From Myxococcales bacterium (GTDB lineage: Bacteria > Myxococcota_A > Polyangia > Polyangiales > Ga0077539): a stretch of 64,000 nucleotides of DNA. The stretch is taken from assembly GCA_030652255.1 (NCBI GenBank), contig JAUSAZ010000219.1:1-64000 (forward strand), written 5' to 3'. The notes beneath the pieces are model-generated. The model was not told the origin of the DNA. It saw nothing but the letters and a program-made list of their open reading frames with translations, and ran no database searches. This document shows positions 43,605-50,210 of this stretch, piece by piece; position 1 is the stretch's first letter, and every line of letters begins with the position of its first letter. The position numbers were made by a program, and so were the translations under genes.

Positions 43605-44398
43605 GCGACGATCCCCCGAAGGCCCCAGGGCTCCTCGCCACGGTGCTGGCGCCGGTGAAGAGCACCTTCGAGGAGGTGGGCATGCTCGGCGACCTGGCGT
43701 TCCGCTCGATCGTCTGGGGCATCCGCCCGCCGTACCGGGTCCCGCTGTTGGTGGCGCAGATGGAGTTCGTGGGCGTGCAGTCGATCTTCCTCGTCGGGCT
43801 CGTCGGGCTCTTCACGGGGATGGTCTTCGCGGTGCAGACCGTCTACGGCTTCCGGCGCTTCGGCGCGGAGAACATGGTCGGCGGGGTGGTGGCGCTCACG
43901 CTGTCGCGCGAGATGGCCCCGGTGCTCACGGCCATCATGGTGTCGGCGCGCGCGGGCTCGGGCATGGCCGCCGAGCTCGGCAACATGCGCTCGTCCGAGC
44001 AGATCGACGCGCTCGAGACCATGGCCGTCAACCCGGTGCAGTACCTGGTGGTGCCGCGCATGATCGCCGGGGTGGTGATGGTCCCGGTGCTGGCCCTCAT
44101 CTTCTTCCTGGTGGGCATCGGCGGCGCGTGGGCCGTGGGCGTCTGGGGCCTCTCGCTCGACCCGGGCATCTTCGCCGACCGCATCAAGACGATGCTCAAG
44201 CCCTCGGACATCACCCAGGGGCTCATCAAGGCGCTGGTCTTCGGCTTCGCGGTGACCCTCATCGCGTGCCGCCACGGGTACTTCGCGTCCGGCGGCGCGG
44301 TGGGCGTCGGGCAGGCGACGACGAAAGCCGTGGTCTGGGGCGTCGTCGGGGTCTTCGTGCTCGACTACATCATCACGTCGATGCTCACCGAGATCTGA
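43601..44398 (+). CDS. mlaE: MlaE-like ABC transporter permease
   Basis: The 265-aa permease belongs to the MlaE family that shuttles phospholipids between the membranes to keep outer-membrane asymmetry. About five to six membrane helices are seen. The family motifs EMAPVLTAIMVSARAGSGMAAE and ETMAVNPVQYLVVPRMIAG are present. It overlaps alr by 4 nt and is followed 14 nt later by the ATPase. No MlaD-type MCE-domain substrate protein lies beside it in this window. Confidence 0.92.
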   Translation: MSDDPPKAPGLLATVLAPVKSTFEEVGMLGDLAFRSIVWGIRPPYRVPLLVAQMEFVGVQSIFLVGLVGLFTGMVFAVQTVYGFRRFGAENMVGGVVALTLSREMAPVLTAIMVSARAGSGMAAELGNMRSSEQIDALETMAVNPVQYLVVPRMIAGVVMVPVLALIFFLVGIGGAWAVGVWGLSLDPGIFADRIKTMLKPSDITQGLIKALVFGFAVTLIACRHGYFASGGAVGVGQATTKAVVWGVVGVFVLDYIITSMLTEI

Positions 44399-44412
44399 GC
44401 GGGGGACGACCG

Positions 44413-45252
44413 GTGCTCGACGCAGCCGACGCGCACGTGGTGGTGGAGGGTCTGGTCAAGATCTACGGCGATCGCACCATCCTGCACGGGGTCGACATGA
44501 TCATCGGCCGCGCGGAGACCCTGGTGGTCATCGGGGGGTCGGGCGCGGGAAAGAGCACCCTGGTGCGCCACCTCATCGCGCTCGAGCGGCCCACGCGCGG
44601 GCGCATCGTCATCGACGGGACGGACATCGCGTCGCTCAACGACGTGCAGCTGGCCAAGGCGCGGCGGCGCTTCGGGATGGTGTTCCAGAAGTACGCGCTC
44701 TTCGACTCGATGACGGTGTTCGACAACGTGGCCTTCCCCCTGCGCGAGCAGACGAAGCTCTCCGAGCGGGACATCCGCGAGAAGGCGATGACCAAGCTGA
44801 AGGAGCTCGGCGTCGACCACGCCGCGACCCTCACGCCGGCGCAGATCTCCGGCGGCATGGCCAAGCGCGTGGGCATCGCGCGGGCCCTGGTGATGGAGCC
44901 CGAGCTGCTCATCTACGACGAGCCCACCAGCGGGCTCGACCCGGTGACGTCGCGCACCGTCGACTCGCTCATCGAGGAGATGCGCGAGCGCTTCGGGGTC
45001 ACCTCGGTGGTGATCACCCACGACATGGTGAGCGCCTTCGACATCGCCGACCGCATCGCGATGCTCATCAAGGGCCGCGTGGTGGCGCAGGGCTCGCCCG
45101 CCGAGGTGCTCGCGGTCGACAACGCCGACGTGCAGAACTTCGTCCGCTCGAGCGGGGTCGACGTCACCCGCTTCGAGCACCGCGGCACCCGCAAGACGGC
45201 GGCGGAGCTCGCCCTGCGCGCGCGGGAGCGCAAGTCGGGGCGGGTGGAGTGA
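44413..45252 (+). CDS. mlaF: MlaF-like ABC transporter ATPase
   Basis: This 279-aa ATPase partners the permease upstream. Walker A is GGSGAGKS (about residues 41-48), the signature is ISGGMAKRVGIARAL and Walker B is LLIYDEPTSGLDP. The MlaF-like signature with GGMAKR supports the lipid-transport assignment over other ABC ATPases. The GTG start at 44413 lies in the frame with no closer ATG. A C-terminal tail of about 30 residues (RKTAAELALRARERKSGR) is basic. A strong promoter for the thiolase starts right after the stop. Confidence 0.92.
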   Translation: MLDAADAHVVVEGLVKIYGDRTILHGVDMIIGRAETLVVIGGSGAGKSTLVRHLIALERPTRGRIVIDGTDIASLNDVQLAKARRRFGMVFQKYALFDSMTVFDNVAFPLREQTKLSERDIREKAMTKLKELGVDHAATLTPAQISGGMAKRVGIARALVMEPELLIYDEPTSGLDPVTSRTVDSLIEEMRERFGVTSVVITHDMVSAFDIADRIAMLIKGRVVAQGSPAEVLAVDNADVQNFVRSSGVDVTRFEHRGTRKTAAELALRARERKSGRVE

Positions 45253-45256
45253 GCGC

Positions 45257-45284
45257 TTGACGGGGGTGTTCGCGCGGGGACAAT
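45257..45284 (+). promoter_or_regulatory. Probable sigma-70 promoter of the thiolase gene
   Basis: TTGACG (45257-45262) and GACAAT (45279-45284) are 16 nt apart. The 5' leader would be about 45 nt and ends with the ribosome site GAGGAG (45321-45326), 8 nt before ATG 45335. This gene is therefore not leaderless. Confidence 0.6.
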
Positions 45285-45334
45285 CCGCGGCGAAACGAAA
45301 CCCACGCGCCGCGTGAGCGGCGAGGAGAGCGGCG

Positions 45335-46513
45335 ATGTCGAAGGTCGAGGTGTTCATTTGCAGCGCGGTGCGCACGCCCATCGGGGCGTTCCAGGGCTCG
45401 CTGGCGGACGTGGCGGCGACGCGGCTCGGGGCGACGGCGGTGAAGGCCGCGCTCGAGCGCGCGAAGGTGGCGCCCGAGCAGGTGGGCGAGGTCTACATGG
45501 GCAACGTGCTCACCGCGGGGGAGGGACAGGCGCCCGCGCGGCAGGCCGCCCTCTACGCGGGGCTGCCGACGGACGTGCCGTGCACCACCGTGGGCAAGGT
45601 GTGCGGCAGCGGGCTGATGGCCGTGATGCTCGGCGCGAAGAGCATCATGCTGGGTGACGCCGACGTGGTGGTGGCGGGCGGCATGGAGAGCATGTCCAAC
45701 GTGCCGTACTACCTGCCCACGGCGCGCAAGGGCATGCGCATGGGCAACGCGACGGCCATCGACGGGATGATCCACGACGGCCTCTGGGACCCCTACAAGA
45801 ACTTCCACATGGGCGTGGCGGGCGAGCTCTGCGCGAAGGAGATGTCCTTCAGCCGCGAGGCGCAGGACGCCTTCGCGAAGGAGAGCTACCGGCGCGCGCT
45901 GGCGGCGCAGTCCGAGGGCCTCTTCGCCGACGAGCTGGTGGGCGTGACCATCGAGGGCCGCAAGGGGGCCGTGACGGTGCTCGAGGACGACGAGCCCAGG
46001 CGCGGCGACGCCGACAAGATGGCCGCCCTCAAGCCGGCCTTCGACAAGGCCGGCACCATCACCGCGGCCAACGCGAGCAAGATCAACGACGGCGCCTCGG
46101 CGCTGGTGCTGGCCTCGGGCGACGCGGTGAAGCGCCTCGGGCTCACCCCCCTCGCGCGCATCGTCGGGTACGGCAGCGCGGCGCAGGAGCCCGAGTGGTT
46201 CACGACGGCGCCCTCCAAGGCGATCGCGGCGACGCTCAAGCGCACGGGGCTGTCCGTGGGCGACATCGACCTCTTCGAGGTCAACGAGGCCTTCGCGGTG
46301 GTGGCGCTCGCGGTGGCGCAGAAGTCGGGCCTCGACCTCGCGAAGGTGAACGTCCACGGCGGCGCGGTCGCGCTGGGGCACCCCATCGGGGCGAGCGGGG
46401 CGCGCATCCTGACGACGCTCACGCACGCGCTGGCGAAGCGCGGGGCGAAGCGCGGCCTGGCGACGCTGTGCATCGGCGGCGGCGAGGCCGTGGCGGTGGT
46501 GATCGAGCGCTAG
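45335..46513 (+). CDS. Acetyl-CoA acetyltransferase (thiolase)
   Basis: The 392-aa thiolase joins two acetyl-CoA to acetoacetyl-CoA or cleaves 3-ketoacyl-CoA. The nucleophile Cys is in KVCGSGLMAV (about residue 89), the other catalytic motifs are NEAFAVVALAVAQ, GHPIGASGARI and CIGGGEAVAVVI. The motif set fits the biosynthetic short-chain class. With the dehydrogenase and hydratase at 47387 and 48263 it could form the C4 part of a butanoyl-CoA or polyhydroxybutyrate route, or the end of fatty-acid oxidation. An outer-membrane lipoprotein gene intervenes on the other strand. Confidence 0.95.
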   Translation: MSKVEVFICSAVRTPIGAFQGSLADVAATRLGATAVKAALERAKVAPEQVGEVYMGNVLTAGEGQAPARQAALYAGLPTDVPCTTVGKVCGSGLMAVMLGAKSIMLGDADVVVAGGMESMSNVPYYLPTARKGMRMGNATAIDGMIHDGLWDPYKNFHMGVAGELCAKEMSFSREAQDAFAKESYRRALAAQSEGLFADELVGVTIEGRKGAVTVLEDDEPRRGDADKMAALKPAFDKAGTITAANASKINDGASALVLASGDAVKRLGLTPLARIVGYGSAAQEPEWFTTAPSKAIAATLKRTGLSVGDIDLFEVNEAFAVVALAVAQKSGLDLAKVNVHGGAVALGHPIGASGARILTTLTHALAKRGAKRGLATLCIGGGEAVAVVIER

Positions 46514-46570
46514 CGGGATTCGGCGGAGGGGGTGAAGGCGGTCGCGCGTCGGGGGGGCGCGCGGCGTGCG

Positions 46571-47254
46571 CTACTGGATGTCGGAGAAGTCGGGCTGGGA
46601 CCCGAAGAGGAAGCCGAGCCCGAAGGTGAAGATCACCGCGGAGTTGTCGATGTTGTAGTAGCCCGTGAACTCGGGCTGGACGGAGAAGGCGTTGCTCACG
46701 CGGATGTTGGCGCCGAGCCCGAGGCGGGGGATGAAGCCGCTGCCGTTGTAGCTGGTGGCGGAGGTGGCCGAGCCCGACGAGCTGCTCGTGCTGCCGAAGG
46801 CGACGGCGTACGCGGCGCCGGGGGTCGCGATGAGGCTGAAGCTGCGCGACAGGTTGAAGCCGAGCACGATCGGGAGGTTGAGGTACATGAACCCGACGCC
46901 CTCGTCGGAGGTCGCGATGAACATGCCCTGGATGCCCGGGTCGATCGCGAGGTCGAAGGCCCCGCGGAGGAGGTTGATCTTCACGTCCGCGCCCGGCATC
47001 GTGAGGTTGCCCAGGCGCAGGCCGAGGTCGACGTTGTCGGCCACGCCGACGCGGAGCTGGTAGGTCGGCGCGGTGGGAAACACCAGGGTGTTGCCGCTGA
47101 CGCCGGCGCCGATGACCTCCGCGGCCAGCGTGTGCTGGATGGTGCCGCGCGGAATCGTGCGGGCGGTGCCGTAGATGCTCGGCGAGGGACAGCCGGTGGT
47201 GAGGGCGCCGACGAGCGCGAGCCCGGTGAGCGGACGGGTCCATCGAAGGTTCAT
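46571..47254 (-). CDS. Outer-membrane lipoprotein, barrel-like
   Basis: The 227-aa product has a lipoprotein signal (MNLRWTRPLTGLALVGALTTGC, Cys22). The mature protein has many short alternating strands with Gly and aromatic residues (for example YQLRVGVADNVDLGLRLGN, FTFGLGFLFG), fitting an outer-membrane barrel of 8-10 strands. A Ser-rich loop lies near residues 155-168. It lies between the thiolase and dehydrogenase genes but on the other strand. Function unknown. Confidence 0.65.
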   Translation of the reverse strand: MNLRWTRPLTGLALVGALTTGCPSPSIYGTARTIPRGTIQHTLAAEVIGAGVSGNTLVFPTAPTYQLRVGVADNVDLGLRLGNLTMPGADVKINLLRGAFDLAIDPGIQGMFIATSDEGVGFMYLNLPIVLGFNLSRSFSLIATPGAAYAVAFGSTSSSSGSATSATSYNGSGFIPRLGLGANIRVSNAFSVQPEFTGYYNIDNSAVIFTFGLGFLFGSQPDFSDIQ

Positions 47255-47298
47255 TGGGTCTCTTGTACTCCCCGCGGCCGGACGCCGCGTGTTTCGAG

Positions 47299-47326
47299 GC
47301 TATCGTCGCTCCTACGCCCGCCACAA
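47299..47326 (-). promoter_or_regulatory. Probable promoter of the barrel lipoprotein gene
   Basis: On the minus strand TTGTGG (47321-47326) and GATAGC (47299-47304) are 16 nt apart, the same -10 as before the 18777 gene. The leader is about 40 nt and carries GGGGAG. Confidence 0.45.
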
Positions 47327-47349
47327 GGTTTTGGTGCAGGCCGGAGGGG

Positions 47350-47379
47350 TTGACGATGATGACGGGCGTGGTCTACCCG
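47350..47379 (+). promoter_or_regulatory. Possible promoter of the dehydrogenase gene
   Basis: TTGACG (47350-47355) and TACCCG (47374-47379) are 18 nt apart. The weak -10 lies 7 nt before ATG 47387, and no Shine-Dalgarno is seen, so the mRNA may be leaderless. Confidence 0.35.
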
Positions 47380-47386
47380 CTCGGGC

Positions 47387-48247
47387 ATGAGTGACATCGC
47401 GGTGTTCGGTGTGTTGGGCGCTGGGCAGATGGGTTCGGGCATCGCCCAGGTCGCGGCGGGTTCGGGGTACACGGTGCTCCTGGCCGACGCGTCGATCGCG
47501 CGCTCGACGGCGGCGCGCGACAAGATCGGGGTGGGGCTGAAGAAGCTGGTGGAGAAGGGGAAGGTCACCGCCCACGACGCGGCCGCGCTGGTGGCGCGCA
47601 TCGTCCCGGTGGGCGGCATCGCCGACCTCGCCGGGGCCGACCTGGTGGTCGAGGCCGTCACCGAAGACCTCGAGACCAAGCTCTCGCTCTTCGCGCAGCT
47701 CGACGCCGCGGTGAAGCCCGGCGCGGTGCTCGCGAGCAACACGAGCTCCATCTCGCTCACGCGCATCGCGGCCGCCACGAGGCGCCCCGCGGACGTGGTC
47801 GGGCTGCACTTCTTCAACCCCGTGCCCATGATGCGGCTCGTCGAGATCGTGCGGGCGCTCCAGACCAGCGACGCGACCTACCAGCGCGCGCTCGAGGCCG
47901 TGGCGCGGCTCAACAAGACCGCCGTGACGGCGAAGGACAGCCCCGGGTTCCTGGTCAACCGGATGCTGCTCCCGCTGCTGGTGGAGGCGGTGTTCGTGCT
48001 GGAGGCCGGGCTCGGCACCCCCCACGACATCGACCACGCGGCGAAGCTGGGACTCAACCACCCGATGGGCCCGCTCGAGCTGTCGGACTTCATCGGGCTC
48101 GACACGGTGCTGGCCATCGCCGACGTGCTGCACCGGGAGTTTGGCGACGACAAGTACCGGGCGCCGGTGCTGCTGCGAAACTACGTCGCCGCGGGGTGGC
48201 TCGGCCGCAAGAGCGGGCGCGGGTTCTATTCATACGAGACCCGGTAA
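47387..48247 (+). CDS. 3-hydroxybutyryl-CoA dehydrogenase
   Basis: The 286-aa NAD(P)-dependent enzyme oxidises 3-hydroxyacyl-CoA. The Rossmann fold is at the start (VLGAGQMGSGIAQVAAGSGY), with SNTSSISLTRIAA and the catalytic HFFNPVPMMRLVEIV. The C-terminal domain carries KDSPGFLVNRML and HPMGPLELSDFIGLD. This is the single-domain short form (Hbd type), not the fused FadB. It lies upstream of an enoyl-CoA hydratase with 15 nt between them, so the two form an operon. Confidence 0.94.
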   Translation: MSDIAVFGVLGAGQMGSGIAQVAAGSGYTVLLADASIARSTAARDKIGVGLKKLVEKGKVTAHDAAALVARIVPVGGIADLAGADLVVEAVTEDLETKLSLFAQLDAAVKPGAVLASNTSSISLTRIAAATRRPADVVGLHFFNPVPMMRLVEIVRALQTSDATYQRALEAVARLNKTAVTAKDSPGFLVNRMLLPLLVEAVFVLEAGLGTPHDIDHAAKLGLNHPMGPLELSDFIGLDTVLAIADVLHREFGDDKYRAPVLLRNYVAAGWLGRKSGRGFYSYETR

Positions 48248-48262
48248 ACAGGGAGGTCGACG

Positions 48263-49051
48263 ATGGACTACGAGACGATCAGGGTGTCGGTCGAGGGGCA
48301 CGTGGCGACGGTGGTCATCCACCGGCCGGAGAAGCTCAACGCGCTCAACGCGCGGGTGATCGACGAGCTCACGCAGGCCTTCGCGGCCCTCGCGGCGCAG
48401 CCCGAGGTGCGCGTCGCGGTGCTCACCGGCGCCGGCGACAAGGCCTTCGTCGCGGGCGCGGACATCGCGGAGATGGCGGGGCTCGACAGCGAGGCGGCGG
48501 GGCGCTTCGCCCGCAAGGGGCACGCGCTCGGCGAGCTGATGGCGGCGGTGGGCTACCCCATCATCGCGGCGGTCAACGGCTTCGCGCTCGGCGGCGGGGC
48601 GGAGATCGCGCTCGCGTGCGACCTCATCGTGGCGAGCGACAAGGCGAAGTTCGGCCAGCCCGAGGTGGGCCTCGGGGTGATCCCGGGCTTCGGCGGAACC
48701 ATCCGGCTCGCCCGGCGGGTGGGCGTCGGCAAGGCCCGCGAGCTGGTGCTGGTGGGCGGGGTCATCGGGGCGGCCGAGGCGCTCGCGATCGGCTTGGCCG
48801 ACCGGGTGGTGGCGCACGACACCCTCGCGGTGGAGGTGAAGTCCCTCGCCGACGCGATCGCGAAGAACGCACCGCTCGCGGTGGGCCACGCGAAGCGGGT
48901 GATGAACGCGGCGGAGAACGTCCCGCTCGGCGTCGCAAAGGAGCTGGAGATCCAGGGCTTCGCGCTCTGCTTCGCCACCGACGACCAGAAGAGCGGCATG
49001 CGAACCTTCGTCGAGAACCCGCGCGCCCCGCGAAGCTTCGCGGGGAAGTAG
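48263..49051 (+). CDS. Enoyl-CoA hydratase (crotonase family)
   Basis: The 262-aa product has the crotonase fold with oxyanion-hole motifs KAFVAGADIAEMAG and NGFALGGGAEIALACDLI, and the catalytic glutamates in GGAEIAL and QPEVGLGVIPGFGG. It would hydrate crotonyl-CoA to 3-hydroxybutyryl-CoA, the partner reaction of the upstream gene. GGGAGG precedes the ATG. The last codons contain a perfect 20-nt GC-rich palindrome (49026-49045). Confidence 0.94.
   Translation: MDYETIRVSVEGHVATVVIHRPEKLNALNARVIDELTQAFAALAAQPEVRVAVLTGAGDKAFVAGADIAEMAGLDSEAAGRFARKGHALGELMAAVGYPIIAAVNGFALGGGAEIALACDLIVASDKAKFGQPEVGLGVIPGFGGTIRLARRVGVGKARELVLVGGVIGAAEALAIGLADRVVAHDTLAVEVKSLADAIAKNAPLAVGHAKRVMNAAENVPLGVAKELEIQGFALCFATDDQKSGMRTFVENPRAPRSFAGK
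49026..49045. repeat. Perfect 20-nt palindrome at the 3' end of the hydratase gene
   Basis: CCCCGCGAAGCTTCGCGGGG is fully symmetric. In RNA it folds as an 8-bp hairpin with a 4-nt loop. A T-rich stretch (49059-49069) begins 13 nt later, too far for a textbook intrinsic terminator, but it may still slow or end transcription. Confidence 0.55.
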
Positions 49052-49067
49052 GTACGTGTTTTTTTCT

Positions 49068-49097
49068 TTGACAGTCCATCCCGTCGGGGAGTACACC
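49068..49097 (+). promoter_or_regulatory. Probable promoter and structured leader of tRNA-Asp
   Basis: A perfect TTGACA (49068-49073) and TACACC (49092-49097) are 18 nt apart. The following DNA holds two hairpins: CCCGTCG-GGGAG (49080-49091) with CTCCC-TT-CGACGGG (49102-49115), and GCGGT-CACAA-ACCGC (49118-49132). The tRNA starts at 49145, so the second hairpin may lie in the 5' precursor. Confidence 0.45.
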
Positions 49098-49144
49098 GCT
49101 GCTCCCTTCGACGGGAAGCGGTCACAAACCGCGGACTGAAGAGT

Positions 49145-49218
49145 GGGGTGGTAGCGAAGCTGGTTATCGCGCTGGCCTGTCACGCCGGAGATCGCGGGTT
49201 CAAGTCCCGTCCACCTCG
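49145..49218 (+). tRNA. tRNA-Asp (anticodon GTC)
   Basis: This 74-nt cloverleaf pairs GGGGTGG with CCACCTC (second pair G-U). The D-stem is GCGA/TCGC. The anticodon stem is CTGGC/GCCGG around the loop CTGTCAC (anticodon GTC). The T-arm GCGGG-TTCAAGT-CCCGT equals that of E. coli tRNA-Asp apart from one loop base. The discriminator is G49218; only CC follows, so CCA is not fully encoded. Confidence 0.93.
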
Positions 49219-49247
49219 CCTGATCGACTGACTGATGGTTGAGCACC

Positions 49248-49290
49248 AACGCCCTGGCGAACCGATGAGGTTCCCAGGGCGTTCGTGTTT
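49248..49290 (+). terminator. Intrinsic terminator after tRNA-Asp
   Basis: A 15-bp stem with one bulged C pairs 49248-49263 with 49269-49283 around the loop GATGA. A weak T-containing tail (CGTGTTT) follows. The fit is good apart from the short T-run. Confidence 0.8.
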
Positions 49291-49364
49291 CTGCGCACCC
49301 ACGCGCGACCGCATCCCCCCCCGGGGCGCCGAAGCGCGATGCCGGGGGGGAGGGCGCCGGTCGA

Positions 49365-49934
49365 TCAGAACAGGGACGCGGCGTCGCGGGCGGCGCGCAC
49401 GAGGTCGTCGAAGGCCTCGCGCTCCTGCTGGGCCGCGACGGCCAGGTCTTCGACCTTGGTCGCGAGGGGCTCGCGCTGCTCGGGCGTGGGGCGCCCCGCG
49501 GCGTGGCTGACGTCCTGCTCCAGCATCCGCGCGCTGGCCGTGAGGCGCATCAGCGCGGAGCGCTCGCGCTCGCGCAGCCGGTACACCTCGATGGGCGGGT
49601 TCTGGATCGACTGGATGAAGCTGTTGGGGGCCACCAGGAGCTCGGCCATCGGGCCGCGGTGACACTCCGAGAAGGGCCTCGGGAGCGTGCCGCCGCGCAC
49701 CGCGTCGGCGACGCGGCGGATGTCGGCCGCGGAGGTGCTGCCGAAGCAGCGGCGCAGGGCGGTGTCGATGTAGCGCTGGTGCGACTCGTCGAGGCCCTTC
49801 GCCCAGAGGCGGTGCGGGTCGCGCGCGCGGCGCCACGCGAGGAAGATCCCGAGGGCGCCCACGACGAGGGCGATGTTGATGTAGAGCGGGACGCGCGACG
49901 CGCGCGGCTTCGGGGAGTCGGTGGTGTTGGCCAT
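49365..49934 (-). CDS. Single-pass membrane protein of unknown function
   Basis: The 189-aa product has one N-terminal membrane helix (about residues 15-33, YINIALVVGALGIFLAW) and a helical soluble part with conserved-looking cysteines at CFGST and SECHRGP, and Arg/Glu-rich helices at the end. The C-terminal part may form a coiled coil. The start is uncertain: ATG 49934 is listed, and ATG 49949 or 49973 in the same frame could be used. It is divergent from the HARE-HTH gene with about 275 bp between starts. Confidence 0.6.
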   Translation of the reverse strand: MANTTDSPKPRASRVPLYINIALVVGALGIFLAWRRARDPHRLWAKGLDESHQRYIDTALRRCFGSTSAADIRRVADAVRGGTLPRPFSECHRGPMAELLVAPNSFIQSIQNPPIEVYRLRERERSALMRLTASARMLEQDVSHAAGRPTPEQREPLATKVEDLAVAAQQEREAFDDLVRAARDAASLF

Positions 49935-50210
49935 GGGAGGGGTGGGCATCTCGGCCGATGGGCGGCCTGCCATCGTAGGTAGTCGATCCATCCGCGCGGC
50001 GCCACGGCGGACGCGCGGAGATCCATCGCGACGGCGCTTTACCTCGCACGGTACTTCAGCGTAGGGTGCGCCCGACATCGCGTGATCAGGGGTGGGCCCT
50101 GGTACGTGGTCGATGTCCGTATAGAGTCGATCAGCCCGCGCACGTGGCCCCCGAATGTTCGGGCGAGCGCGACCGCGAAGGGGCGCTCGACCATCGAACC
50201 GAGGATTTCC

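Noticed and set aside
49026-49069. Intrinsic terminator of the enoyl-CoA hydratase gene
   Set aside because: The GC hairpin and the T-run are 13 nt apart, so it does not meet the usual terminator layout.
48230-49249. 339-aa minus-strand frame with WTGLEPAISGVTGQRDNQLR
   Set aside because: This is antisense to tRNA-Asp and the hydratase gene, a well-known spurious translation.
49180-50049. 289-aa minus-strand frame ending RGGRDLNPRSPA
   Set aside because: The end is antisense to tRNA-Asp; the rest is a shifted frame of the membrane-protein gene.
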